Positions 42,143 to 62,800 of a stretch of 64,000 nucleotides of DNA are shown piece after piece. Below the pieces are notes generated by a model. It saw only the letters and a list, made by a program, of their open reading frames with translations. It made no database searches and had not been told where the DNA came from. Position numbers and translations under genes: made by a program. The first letter of the stretch is position 1. Every line of letters starts with the position of its first letter. The DNA is taken from NCBI GenBank assembly GCA_037013685.1, contig CM072892.1, positions 16,559,501-16,623,500 of the forward strand, in the 5' to 3' direction. The DNA comes from Acridotheres tristis (Eukaryota; Chordata; Aves; Passeriformes; Sturnidae).

Positions 42143-42148
42143 TTTATT
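42143..42148 (-). terminator. CALM1: Candidate proximal poly(A) signal of CALM1
   Basis: A canonical AATAAA on the minus strand within 'ttttccaataaaagacc', followed on that strand by a G/T-rich stretch ('aaaggtggtgttaaatgctt') where the downstream element should be. It is the first AATAAA after the stop codon that I noticed with such a downstream element. Confidence 0.6.
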
Positions 42149-42994
42149 GGAAAAAAAAGACTAGCATTTACAACTTGGAATGGACATAAATTGTAATATC
42201 TTGAACAGCAATGTTGATAGTTGTGCTGAAGTCCACAGGCTACTCCGCCAGCTCCAAGTCATGGTACAGAAGGTTTTAAAAATATGAGAGTCCAAAGATG
42301 CTCCCTTGGTGAAGGTTTCTTTTAAAAATTTTGTGAACGGTAACAGCCTGACACCCGTTTCACTATAGTGCAATGCAGACAATGTTAAACCAGTATTTTA
42401 ACACAGACATGCCATCCATAGTTAAGATCATCCTATTTTTGGAGCACACTGCTACGTACAGGAGAACCATTCAACCTTTAGGGCGTATTCCTTAAGTTTT
42501 GCATCCTTCAACCATTTTGCTGCATACCATCCTGAGGTATAAACCAATTGTAAAGTAAACCAGCTATGACAATTTATACTACAAATTGAACTAGAATCCA
42601 CTGTTGAACAAGAGAGTGGATCCTTTAGGTTTTTTTTTCCTTTTAATACACATGTCTGACTGTGCTCAATTGTCAAGCTGCATGCATGAAGAACTGGCCA
42701 GCCCAAACAGTGTAATAGTCATTAGCAAATGGAACTTTCGAGTTCACTAAGTGCTTCCTTTTTTTTTTATTTTCAAGGTAGTACAATTATTTATATTGTA
42801 AAACTGATGTTTAACTTTATCTTTTAGGGACAGGACCACCAACCATTACATGCAGTTTGTGGACAGAAGGTAATTTGACATTCAGTTTTGCTATACAGAA
42901 ACAGAATGAATAAATGAACATTTTTTTTTGCAAGAGGTAAGTAAAAGATTCAATTTGATTCTTCTAGAGGAAAAAAGGTGTAAAGGAGGTCTCT
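42143..42994 (-). other. CALM1: CALM1 3' untranslated region, short form
   Basis: The sequence runs from the base after the stop codon to a minus-strand AATAAA, about 850 nt. With a 5' leader near 100 nt and a 450-nt reading frame this gives a transcript of about 1.4-1.5 kb plus tail, in line with the short CALM1 mRNA known from mammals. The region is AT-rich with many T-runs on the plus strand (A-runs in the mRNA). Further AATAAA hexamers at 42,071-42,076, 41,928-41,933, 40,154-40,159 and 39,669-39,674 would extend it to as much as 3.3 kb. Confidence 0.6.
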
Positions 42995-51042
<8,048 letters not shown>

Positions 51043-51142
51043 GGCGCGGCGGCGGCGGGCCCGGCGGCGGCTGCACGAACTGCGCGACCACGAGCGGCGG
51101 CGGCGGCGGCTGCTGCCTCCTCCCGGCGCGGCTCACGGAGTG
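51043..51142 (-). other. CALM1: CALM1 5' untranslated region (estimated)
   Basis: The end at the ATG is certain; the 5' end is set about 27-30 bp downstream of the TATA box and is an estimate. The leader is dominated by GCC/CCG triplet repeats on the transcribed strand (CGG on the plus strand, for example 51,047-51,070 and 51,095-51,110). It should be highly structured. I saw no upstream ATG on the sense strand in this stretch. Confidence 0.6.
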
Positions 51143-51168
51143 CTGGGGCCGTGAGCCTGCGCCGCCCG

Positions 51169-51175
51169 CTATATA
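51169..51175 (-). promoter_or_regulatory. CALM1: TATA box of CALM1
   Basis: The minus strand reads 'ccccacgtatatagcgggcg', a TATATAG core in an otherwise very GC-rich region. It is 127 bp upstream of the ATG and correctly oriented. A TATA box within a CpG island is consistent with my recollection of vertebrate CALM1 and CALM2 promoters. Confidence 0.75.
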
Positions 51176-51599
51176 CGTGGGGCTGTATCCCTCCGCCGGA
51201 GCGGGGCCCTTTTCCCTCCTCCCCGGCGCGGTATGTGCGAGGTGACTGCGGCGGGCGGCCCTGCCCCCTCGGCGGCCCGGCCCCTCCCCCGGCGGGGCCG
51301 CTCCCGCAGCCCCGCGGCCGAGCGCCCCCAGAGGGGCGAGGGCAGCCCGGTTCCGGCAGTGGCTCTTCTCTGCCGAGCGCTGGTGCCGGTGCAGCCCGCG
51401 GGGAGCTGCCTCGCCGCCGGGTCCCTGCCGCTCTCCGGGATGGAACCCCCGGAGCGAGGGCATCTCGGCCAAGTTGGTGCTTTTTTAATTTTCTAGACAG
51501 CATCCCCGCTGGCGGGGCGGGCCTGCGCTCCCCCGGGGAGCCCGGATCGGCACCTGAGAGAGGATGGTGGCGCGGGGACGGGGGAAACTTTAATAAAGG

Positions 51600-54500
51600 A
51601 CTCTTTTTACGGTGGGAAGGCGTGTGTGACAGCGACTGTAAAACTAAAATGTTGAAGCGAGCACAGCTGCCTTTTAAATGAATCATAGGACTTTTGTCAA
51701 GCACCAAAATCCGGGCGACGGCGAGATTCATTCCAGAATTGGATGGTCTACAACTGAGGTGTCACTTCAGCCTCTTCAGAAGCCTGCAATTGAGCGGCAG
51801 CAAAACCATGTCCTGATGTCAAAGTGTTGCATTCTTCATTTCTTCCCTGTCAGCTCTGAGGATTTTGTCCACGCTGATAATAATCCAAAAAAATATTCAC
51901 ACTGTAGCTCCTTTAACAGGCACGGAAGCACAAATCTGGGTCCACTTTGGAATCTGGGTTTTGGTTCCATTCATGACAGGTTCCCTTAGATTTTGAGATT
52001 TTTTGTAGTTTGAGATATTTTTAGTTGAAGATTTTAGTTTGGGCCTCTCTCTGGATTGGGAGACTTGCAGTATTTCCAGTGTGGTCATAATTCTGATAAA
52101 TCTGCTTGCAATATAGCACTAAATCTTTTGAAATTCATTTGTCTATTCTGGTTTTGAGAAATCAGTTAGGTTCTGTTTGTTTAACAGTTTCAATAGCTTT
52201 GCCACTGAAGTTACAATTTATTTGCTTGCCTTTCTGGAACATAGTGATAGGTTGGCAGGTACAACAGTTACCTGTTTGCAATGTGAGGGATTTCTCAACA
52301 AACAAAATAGCACATTTAAATGTGTCATAGTTTGGTTCCAAAGGCATTCTGACATTTGTATAGCAACTACTGTATGAAATGATGTCAGAAAACCAATGTG
52401 CAGCTGGCTAGTGTGCAAATGATAGGTTTATAGACAGCTTCCATTTTAGATGTGGAATGCCCAGCCTCCTATTTTTAATATCTCCTTTTTTTTTTTTTTT
52501 TTAACTACCAAACAGTGATGCTGATTTTTTTTTGTCCTGAGGAAGAACATGCAAATAATTGATCTTTCATTTTCAAACCAGACCGGCAATTTTAGGCTCT
52601 TACTTTCCTAGCTTAATTTCTTTCTGGAAAGCATGGCACAATGTTTGCTTGGTGTAAGCTGCAAGAGTGTTTGCTTGGATAAGTGAATCTTGGAACTCTC
52701 TGAGACTTACAGGGATATGTGAAGAAAAACGTTCATGTACAAATTGTTCAGCTTATTGTGCTGGTCTTACATAGGTGAAGATCTCATTGTTAAAACACTA
52801 CATAAATATTGGGCTAGTAAATTTGTACAATTATCTTGCAAACAAAAGGTATTATCAGAAGAATAATCTTATCAACATTTAAATGTGACAGTTTAGAATG
52901 TAAATGCTTTATTTCAATCTCCTTAATTTTAAACACATGTAATATGTTCCTCCATTGATCCAAACCTTCACTTGTTAAAAAGTAAAGGGATTAGATTTAT
53001 CTGTTGAGGAGACTATAAGACAAGTAATTAAAATTTATGTAGATTCTCTTACAAACTATATCAGCATTCCAGCGTTTGGACATACGTGATGAAACTTGGG
53101 AATGTGAAGTAGAAAGCCCGTCAGTAACATTCAATGAATCTTGCCAAAGATTAACAGGGCCTTTGAGTAAAAGAACTGTTGTGCATTTATTCTTATTTCT
53201 TTTTTCTTTAACTTTTTGTATCTACTTTTCCTAACTCTTGATGGTTCATATTAATAATTCATTTATATAGAAAATGAAATTTGGAAATCAAGTTACTTTT
53301 AAAGTAGTTTGGAATATATAGTTATCTTGCTTTATTTAAAAAAAATCAGGTGATCAAGTAAGGTGCCACAGTTGAGTTCTGCAGTAGTTTCTATTTAAAT
53401 TGCATAATTCTGTATTTGAAAATATTTCACAGCTGATTTTCTAAAATACCATTCTGATTAAGGGGATTTATTTCCTAATTTGACATATGGCAACGATAAA
53501 TGTAAACAAAACAGAATACTAATCTTTTGCTGCTTATTTATGCAAAAAATCTAAATTGGCATCTCCTTGCTCCTTGTAAATTTGTTTTCACTCAATCATA
53601 CAGCTAGACCTTGATCAGTATTCTTTGTTCTCTTAAAATTTACATTCAGTTGTGGCCAGGCAAGAAATGCTGCTGTCATTCCAATGATATACAATGTCAA
53701 ATGATTTGCCAGGATCTACAGCCTCATTCAAAATCTCCTGAATCTCAATGGCAGCTGGACTGGGCCATGGAATTACTCAGTGTTTGTGCCTGACACCAGA
53801 GAACTTGGCCATCCCATTGCCATAGAGCTTTTATATGAACAGAGGGCTATGCAATAGTTCTTAAGATGAATTTTGACTGGATAAATTTACTGTTCTAAAT
53901 TACTAAGTATGCTCTTGTTGACTTGTGTTTAAACTGAAACAGTAAGAAAATACTATTCCATAAATTTATTTATAAAATAAATAAAATGGTTGCAATGGAA
54001 GACTTGCAACCATTCTACCTAGTATTACATTCCTAAATTTTGCCTTGCTGTGATGCTAAGATTACATTCTTACAGCTGGTTTTTGTTTTGGCAGAGACTT
54101 AACATGTCCATTCCTTGGGAGCAGCCTAAGATATAAGGAGGAATTCTGTTGAGAACCTGACAAAATAATAAACCTCATTGCTTACATACAAGGTATGCTT
54201 TTCAGCTTTGGCTGTTTGTCAACATAAGCACTGAAGAGCATGGCCTCACATGTATCAATTATTTTCTTATGTTATATATATGTCAGTTTTAAAAAACCTG
54301 AAAAATAAAATTAAAACATTCCACAGACATCTGTCCTGAGAGAACGGATATGAGAACAGATGGACAGAAGTTTGTTATATCATTTAATGCACAGCTGGGA
54401 GGCTGATATTATGGCAAGCAGCATAAATAACCAGTTTACAGTAAGTTAGAAGTACGAGAAGCCAAAATCAAGTATATATGTACATGCAACATCTGTGTAA

Positions 54501-57500
54501 CTGGAAAAAATTATTAATTAATAATGATTAGTTTTCATGCATGGATATAATATTGCCAGTTATATGTGTGAGCTACCCAAACTAAATTTGTTGTACTGTT
54601 TTTCAAGTCAACTGGACTTCTGTTGGTACATCAATTTTTTACACTGTCTACAAAATTCTCTTCATATAGGCAATGGTTTTTAATTAATGATTCTAAATGC
54701 CATTGGCAGCTGTGAAGACCTAAGCAATTATCTTTACAAACTATAAGCATCACTAAGATTGCAAATAAGTGGGTGGAACTCCAATGAAATAAAAAGCTAG
54801 AACAGAATTTATTTTTACAAGAGGTGAAAATAAAAGTTGCTTTCATGTTAATATTTAAAGCTCCAGATCTTGGAGCATTTTTAAATGGGTACATACATAT
54901 TCATGTAGGTAACTGTTTCTTTTCTGAGAGAGATTTTTAAAAACCCCAAATTCCTCAATCTTTTATATTCTTATGATTTTATTTACATTTGCCTCATTCT
55001 CATTGGTGTGCATCAATAATCACATACAATTGTGGATTTTCACTGAACATTTAGCATTAAAGGCCATCTATGTAATTGAATAATCAGTCTTGTTTCGTTA
55101 ACTACGTTGAGTGCCTATTGTCTTGTAAAGTTTTAGATATTTATATGAAACTAATTTAACCATTAGTTAGAACTAAATTATTTACACATTGCAATTAAAT
55201 CAGTGAGTTCTTTTTCATGCACCTATGTAAAATGGCATCCTTGAGACCCAAAAATTTGAAAAGTTTCATGTTTTAAACTTAGCATAATTTGAGTTAGGAA
55301 CCTTCAAGATCCTGTCTTTAAAAGACTTGGAAATATGGGAATTACAGATCTGCATCCACATATAGTTCTCACTCATATATCTTAAACAGCATAGAACAAT
55401 TCTTTTAAAACAAAGTTTTCCTTACTTTTTTTTTAAACATTTGCAATGTAAAATAAATGAAAAAACCCCCAAACTTTCCACACAGTCCTAAAACCCCCAA
55501 CCTTTCTTCATAATCCTATGAAGAGTTCTGTAGAGACATTGGAATATGTGAAAACAGGATTTTCCTTCTCAGTTTTTGCAATTGCCAGTTTTATAGAAAG
55601 GTAAACATTGGATGATTCACGATATAAACAATTTACTCGCTCCATTTTTCTGTGTTTTGGTATTGTTAGTGTTTTTACAGATAAAAACCAAATTGTATCC
55701 ATGATTTTTCAAGAATCAAATGCAGAAGAGGAAAGGATATTTATGTATTGTGTGTTTGCTAAGTATTACGTATTTTTACATAACATTGTCAAGCATACCT
55801 AGATCTTGCTTTTTCACTGATAGATATATGTATAAGAACTATATTCCCTGATGATGAATCCAGGTAATACATCTGTCAAAGGAAAGTAATATATTTTTAC
55901 CATAAATATATTTTAAAATATTCTGTATAGAACAATACTTACAGGAATGGTTATTCTAATGATAGGAAAAACTCTGTTTCTAATTTCAGTAGATGGATTC
56001 CTCAAATTTTTAAGTGATATAATGTAATAAGCTATTCTTTGTCAGATTCACCTTATTAGGAATGTCTTGAATTTGCATTTTATTTCTTAAGAATACGCTG
56101 AAAAAATGAGTGGGCCAAAAACTAGTTTATTTTATATGTTAAATTTCTGCATTAGAATTGATAAAAGCTGAACAGGTGTTGCAATTAACTACAGATTTTG
56201 AACTAATATATAGGTTATAATGATACAATAAACAACGGTAAACAAATATCCTTCCGAATTTAAGTGCTGAGGAAAGGCTGGAAATCATTTCGTTCATCCC
56301 CAGTAATGATGTTCTTCATGTCAGTTTGTCCTGCTTAACATAGGGAAAAAAAATCTTCACAGATATTTAATTTTATATTTGCTTTTTTACATTATGGAAA
56401 TTATTAAATGAGCTGTTTGGATTGCTTTTTTATACTGCCCCTTTGACTATGAGTACTTAATCTTTGTCTGAATTCTCCTGTGAGGCAAATTGGAATATCA
56501 TTTTTTCAATAAAAGTTCCAAATAAACTTAACAAATATAAAGAATATATATGATATAGGCAGACAGGTATTTAAAATCCACAGATACCTCCTTTAAAGGC
56601 CAAACCTCCTTTACTTAACACTAAATTGTAATTTTGTAGTAGGTCTATGTTAAATGAAATTCTTTTGTGTCAGGTGGAGCTGTCATAAGTGTTCATGCTA
56701 TAGCTAATGATTAAAAATTCAACAACTCCACATATGCAGTCCAAGGGCGATCATAATTTTAAATCAGAATCATAATTTCTGGTACAGATTTTCAGCAATG
56801 TAAACATGCCCTGAAGTCAATAAATCCATATACATTTGCATGAGTTAGGGATTTATTCTTCTCTTCCTTTCCCTTAGACACTTGAATCAAGGCGTTTCAA
56901 TAAGTTTGGGATAGAATCTTATCTGAAGACAAGAAGCCAGAAGATCAAAAGCACCTGAGTTAATAATGGATGTCAAATACTGTTGTCAAAGACACAACCA
57001 GCATTCTAATCTGCCACACTGCACAGCTGGCCTGAGGTGGGAAGTATAGATACATCCCAAATTACTGGGAGCCAGCACCATTGCCAAATGACACTTCTTC
57101 ATTTGTCTTACATACAGGAAGAAAACTATGGAATCACTGCACTTCTCTGGACAGCTATTTTTTGTTGTTTGTGAATGCACCAGTAATAAACCCACCTCAC
57201 AATGAAATAATTTCTCCAACTTATCAACACATCTGGGGAGAAAAAAACCCTATGTTTTTCAACAACCTTGAGGAGATGTATTTCTAGTATAAAACTATAA
57301 ATTCCAATCTCTGTAACCTATAGTCAACCAATAGACTCTCTCCCCTGGGAACACTCCATGGCAGTACCTAGGAAGTCCTCTCCTGAGGGCTTGTCTCTTT
57401 TAAGTCTTTTGGGACATCTGATGCCTCCAGAATGTAGGTTCTGATATCCCCCTTAAGGTTTCTCTTTGATCCAGTTCTTTGTTTACACCTTTAGGTTTTT

Positions 57501-58859
57501 ACTTTTAGGGACACTAGCTCATGTGAAGCTCAGACTCTTAAAATGTCTAACTCTCAGAGTATGCATCTCTATCCTAAAGCAACTCTCATTGTTGAAACTC
57601 CAGAAATTGTACCAAGAAAAGCCATCTTTTTTTGGTAAACTTAAAAAGTAGAGCTGTCCCATGGGGCTTCATATTCTTCCCTGCATTTTTGTGAAGATAC
57701 AGTTCACATCAGCTACCTAATTAAACCTCTGTTCTGCCTGCTTTATTCTGAGGCTATCAGCTTCTGTAGAATAAAAATATGCCTAAAATCCAGTCTGTCT
57801 CAGGCATGCAGCACTTTGTGCACACCTTTCCTGGCAAGCAACATTGACCTTCCCCACAGTATGGCTATTTGTTGTTATTTCTGTGGTAGCAGAAGTATTC
57901 TAGATGCTAATGAAGTACTTATATTTAGTAAGTTCACTGTTATGTGCTGGCTCTGAAGCTGTCAGCAGCACTGTTCAAGAGCACAAGCCTAACACAAAGT
58001 TGCATTGCACTGAGAATGGGGGGTTTTATGCTATATAGAAGGGAAGTACATTTAGTGAGTTTATTTTGGTTAGCCTTTGGTTTAGTTTTGGGTCTGCCAA
58101 TACTGACATCATTTTTCCAAGCAGGGAGCACCATCTAAGACTTCTCTGCATCACTATCCTCGGGGTGGGCCTGTGTGTGGGTTGATGCAGTGCTCAGCAC
58201 TCCAGATCATTTCACTTTGGCAACCATTCTGCTTCTGCTGTCTCTATCTCCATATTCTATTTTAGGGGCTTACAGAGCACCAATCCACTCAGCTAAAATA
58301 TAACTGAAACAAGATATTCAACATTAAATAAGCAAAAAGCGAAAGACTCAAAATAGGCTATTTTGTTATTATTATGGGGTTAAAACACTTAAACTTAGAT
58401 CTCTTCCTACTCCTCCTCCCACGTCTTTCTTTAGTTTGTCTCCTGTTGTTCTCTCAGGATGCACTGATGGCCCACAGGCTTGTGCGAAAAGAAAATGAAC
58501 TCTGTTCAATGATGGATCCATGGGTGCCAAGTAGTCATCTAGCTTAATTCTTGAAAAAAAAGTTATTGCTAGAATTTTGTCTGTCCTGAGATCCTTGCAG
58601 CAAACCCTCAGTCAGCAGCGGGGCCAGGGAGCATCCTTTAGAGAGCGATCTTGCATGGAAGAATTGGCATGAAAACACAGCTACACCTGAACCTCCACTT
58701 CAGAGTGAAGTGGATTTATTATGTGGTCATCAGGTATGGGTAAGTAGGTGGATTTTTTAGGCAGATACACCTATGGTAGGTGTTTGGAAGAATATGGAGG
58801 AATAGCTGTCCATATTCTGGGGACTTCAGCTTGCCCAGAGGATGCAAGCTCTTTGGTCG
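51600..58859. other. AT-rich intergenic DNA upstream of CALM1
   Basis: This block is strikingly AT-rich compared with the left half of the window and has only short open frames. It includes a T17 run at 52,486-52,502. No exon, RNA gene or transposon was recognised. It separates the CALM1 promoter from the second CpG island and could hold enhancers, which cannot be judged from one sequence. Confidence 0.6.
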
Positions 58860-59542
58860 GACACCAGGCTCCCCTCATGCCCTGCCCCTCGCACCTCTCC
58901 CGGAGCCGCTCAGCACTGCGGCTCCCGGAGGATCTGTGGCGGCATCCGCAAGTAACCGAGAGCCACTGCAGGGCTCTCAGCTGTGCCTCTCGCAGATGCC
59001 ATTTGCCAGCTTGGCACAGGCAGCTCTGCAGCTCCTCTGGAGGCACCTTGGGATTCGCCTGAACCGAGGCTTTGGCTCGGCTCGGCGCTGGTGATTCTCC
59101 CGCTCTCCACGCAGGAGCTGCCGATGGCGATTAACGTTACACCCACCAGCAAGGGCCGGGGGAGCACAGCACAAACCACTTCGCTTTCCCGGAGCCTCCC
59201 GTGGCCTCCCGAGGGACCCTATTTTCCCGCACTTGCCCGCAGGCCACGGGGCCGCAGCGGTAGGGCAATGTGCCGGGCTCGGCGGCCGTTCGCTGCCCGG
59301 GGATGGCGGCGGCACCCCGCGCGCTACCAGGTCCTGCAGCGCCAGCGAGGGGGAGGCAGCGCTGAGGCAGCCGCTCCGATCTCCGCTCCCTCCGTCCCTG
59401 AGCGGGCAGCTCCCGCCAGCGAGCCGCTGGCCGGCGGCGGGACCTATATGCTCTCGCGGAAGGTTACCTCAGCCTGGCACGGCGGTAACCGACGGAAGCG
59501 GTGCTAAGGCATCTGAGGCAGCACTTTGTCAAGGAGCGCCTG

Positions 59543-59547
59543 ATTGG
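59543..59547 (-). promoter_or_regulatory. Inverted CCAAT box (NF-Y site)
   Basis: The plus strand reads 'cctgattggctaacgg'. ATTGG with flanking G/C matches the NF-Y consensus well. It lies in the second CpG island, 51 bp from a second copy. NF-Y sites work in either orientation, so this does not fix the direction of transcription. Confidence 0.6.
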
Positions 59548-59593
59548 CTAACGGCACTCTGCAATGGTTATCTGGTAAGAGTCAAGGCCTCTG

Positions 59594-59598
59594 ATTGG
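59594..59598 (-). promoter_or_regulatory. Inverted CCAAT box (NF-Y site), second copy
   Basis: The plus strand reads 'cctctgattggtcgcgcg'. It has the same 'ctgattgg' core as the first copy. Paired CCAAT boxes at such spacing are typical of TATA-poor or CpG-island promoters. Confidence 0.6.
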
Positions 59599-59849
59599 TC
59601 GCGCGGCACCTGCAATGCGTCAAGTGAGGATGCTGGGGTGCGCGTGCCAGAGCGCTGCCAGGGGGCGGCCGCGGCCCCGCCGGGAATGGCTGCCCGCGGC
59701 CGGCGCTGTCCGCAGCACCGGCCAGCTCCGGGCGCTCTCGGCCCTTCTCGGCAGCATCCAGTCCCAGCGGAAGATTTCCCGCCTCTTCGTACCGCTGCAG
59801 CTTGCAGCAATAGCAGTTTCTTGGCTCGTAAGCCAGAGCTGGCAGGATG

Positions 59850-62800
59850 AAGCTGTTTCTCAGTCCGTGACCTCTTTAGAGCAGGGTTTCTACGTAAAAA
59901 AGCAGCAGAAAGACAAAGCCTCTTTTCTCAATCCTTTTCCACAACACAGGGTGCCAGAGGTGCAAAACGTGGCGGAACAAACCTGCTTATGCTGCCCTTG
60001 CACTGCCCGTGTGAGAAGCGTCTCTTGGACCGCTGCTCCAAGTGACAGCTTGAGTGGCAGCTGGGGGAGGATATGCACGGCGAAGTGATGACTGATCGCT
60101 GAAATATCTTGCTGAAACGCTGTAAAATCTTTCAACACAAAAGAGATGCTTCTGCAAAATTAGCGCCGAGCTGCGAAGCTGTGCGAGGCACGCGAGGTTG
60201 GTCTGTGTCCATGTGGGGCTGGTAGTCCCCTCGGGCCTGGCCAAAACCCATTACAGCCCTGCTGCATAAGGGGCTGCATAACACTTGTGTGGGGTTTTTT
60301 GTATGTCTCTAATTGAAATAAACATAGATAAACCAGAGGCTAAGAAAGTCTTCTCTGCAAGAAGCTTACAGGACTGCTTTAAAAATGATGAGGATTTCAA
60401 ACCAGCGAGAACTTGCTGGCATATCTGTGAAGTTTGATACAATAAGCATCTAAAGGGAGATGTAGGTTACAGACACTCATTATCTAAATTCCTCAGTATT
60501 TTTGTTACTGGAGTGTTTTCATTGCTCTTTTTCAAAATCCCATTCTTGAAGAGTGAGTCAGCAAGAAGCCTGTGAATGTGTCAGGAAGCAATGTTTTAAA
60601 TAAGGTTTTGCTGCTAAGCAATTATTAAAGAGCATGTTTACATATGGAAAAATTACAAATTTGCATATGAACATAACAGCCCAATTTTTTCACTCTAGTG
60701 AAAGTTTTCTTCCTAACTACAGTTTTCAGGATAGCATTCTTGATGTGCTAGTGTAGGGATTTTGAGTTAAATTCCTTGGTAATTTATTTTCTTTGTTCCA
60801 TTTGGTTACCTGGATGAGTTTTTAATTTAAAATTATCGTGATTTCCTTTTCAGAGCCCTACTGAGTACAAGTTGCTTTCCTGTTGGCGTGAACACTTCTT
60901 ACTGTCTTTTTTCCAAAGAACTCTTTCAAAATATTAAAAACAATCTAACCACTTTTCCTTGTCATCCTAGCCAAGTGGAGCAAGTGCAATGAAACCTTTA
61001 TGGGAAAATTATATGCCTGTGTAATTATAATGTTTATGAGTCCAAGTTTGCTAAAGTGAAACATAAGTGTGAGACTGCAAACTCATTCTCTTCCTTACCT
61101 GGTCATTTAAAGTATGATAATGTTTTTGAAATATTCATATTTGAACACCTTAGATCTAAACCAGCTTGACATCTTAACAAATAGAAAGGAAATTGGTATA
61201 AAGCATTGCTAAAGGCATCACCTTGTTCTGGAGTATTTTCCAGAACAACCTAATATGACTCATAAAATAAATTTGTTGTATTAATTTACTATAATAATAC
61301 TATAATTGATGTACAAATAATAGAACTACATTAATGTCAGAGACCCTGAAAAAAGCTTTTAAAAGTGACATCATCACATCATTCAACGGGAAATAAGTAT
61401 ACCAATTTCAGGGTTAACAAGTAAGTAATTGTTGCCCCAAACAGTCTCCTCTAAAGCAGACTATTTAAAAGATAACCTCAAGGGCTTTGGTGTGTTCAGG
61501 GCAGCAATATATTCTTAGAGTTAGCTTACAATGACCAAAAGTTCTGGAATGAATCAATGGGAATAAAAACCAATTATGTGTTTATTAGAAAGAATTACAT
61601 TGATCAAGTCATGGTAATTCCCAATCAATCAGCTCTGAGTGATGATGCTACATTTTATTTTTTTATGAGTGCTTTCGGTAGGCGATGTCCAAAGCCATCA
61701 GAGGGTATGGCAAAGGCAATATGGAGTAGTAAGCCAGGTTTGTTACAGTTATAAATATATGACTTTCTAAACATTCTGAGTGAAAACATGCCCCATCAAT
61801 TTAAAGCAACCATTTAAAAAATAATGTATCTACAGCAATGTCATTACACCAACATCTGTTAAATGTATGCAGGTCTGCCATCTTATGGAGCCTAAATGGT
61901 ACTGCCAAATAACAGAATGTGGAGCTACATGTTCTTATTAGGTGAATAGTTTGAATTTTTCCTTTACAGGTAATGTGTGCTTTCTTCTAAAACTTGCACC
62001 ATTAGGATGCACTCTTGCTATTTGATTTGTATATTTGTGGGATTTATGTGTGCATGCAAGTGTACACATGTAAACACAATCAAATAAAGGTATTACATGT
62101 CAAGTTCAAGCTTATAAAATCTGGGAAGAGTTGAAGTTAAGGTTGGTTGTTTATATTATATGACAACCTGGAACAACATAATCATGCAGTTTTTGGGAGG
62201 AGTTCTATCTGATTCAGCATTCAGGTTAGATGGTGCTATTTAGTAAGTGACTGTTCAGAATTTGCTTTAGCCTCTTTGTTTGGAGTGTGACTGTGCTGTA
62301 TTTGCTGCAAGCTAGTCAAGTCCTATTCTGAAGATTAAATTATTAATTCCTCTATGGGCTTTTCTGCAGCTGTTATTATTAGAGTATAATATGAACAGTT
62401 TTGAATTAAGTTTGTACAGGCCAAAGCAGACAATCATCATGACAATTTTCAGCCCAAGTGATTAAATTTTGGCACAGCTATTAAAGTTGCTAAAATGATG
62501 CTTGTTTGTTTGTTTTTATTTTCTATTTTTATAAAAGCTGATGTCAGGTAAACTTGATAAGTGACTTTTGGGTCAGCCAAGAACAAATGCACAAGAACAC
62601 AAGAATGTTATAATTAGTACATCAAGTATTATTATACATTATTTTCATTTTAACTGGTGCAAATTTATTTTTAGGTGAAAAGGATTCTTCACGAAGACCT
62701 TATTACTTTGATTTTGAAAAGTTTGAGATGAATTAGGAAAGTGGTTGATCTAAGTGGTTGTAACACAGTCAGATACTGTAGTAGAACACTTAAGATAAGA

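Larger units (their letters stand above)
58860..59800. promoter_or_regulatory. Second CpG island, probable promoter of an unassigned transcript
   Basis: About 0.9 kb of GC- and CpG-rich sequence, isolated between AT-rich blocks. It has two inverted CCAAT boxes 51 bp apart, a weak TATA-like 'ctatatgctc' near 59,445, and possible splice donors on both strands: 'atctg|gtaagagt' at about 59,574 on plus, and 'gacctg|gtagcg' near 59,326 on minus. The overlapping open frames on both strands (up to 205 codons) show no family I recognise and are probably compositional. In human the divergent neighbour on this side is NRDE2, but I did not find its N-terminus. It could equally serve a non-coding RNA. 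Confidence 0.6.

Noticed and set aside
58983..60088. Overlapping open frames of 157-205 codons in the second CpG island
   Set aside because: Several frames on both strands are open at once, as expected from GC-rich DNA. None shows a recognisable domain or the start of NRDE2 or PSMC1 as I remember them.
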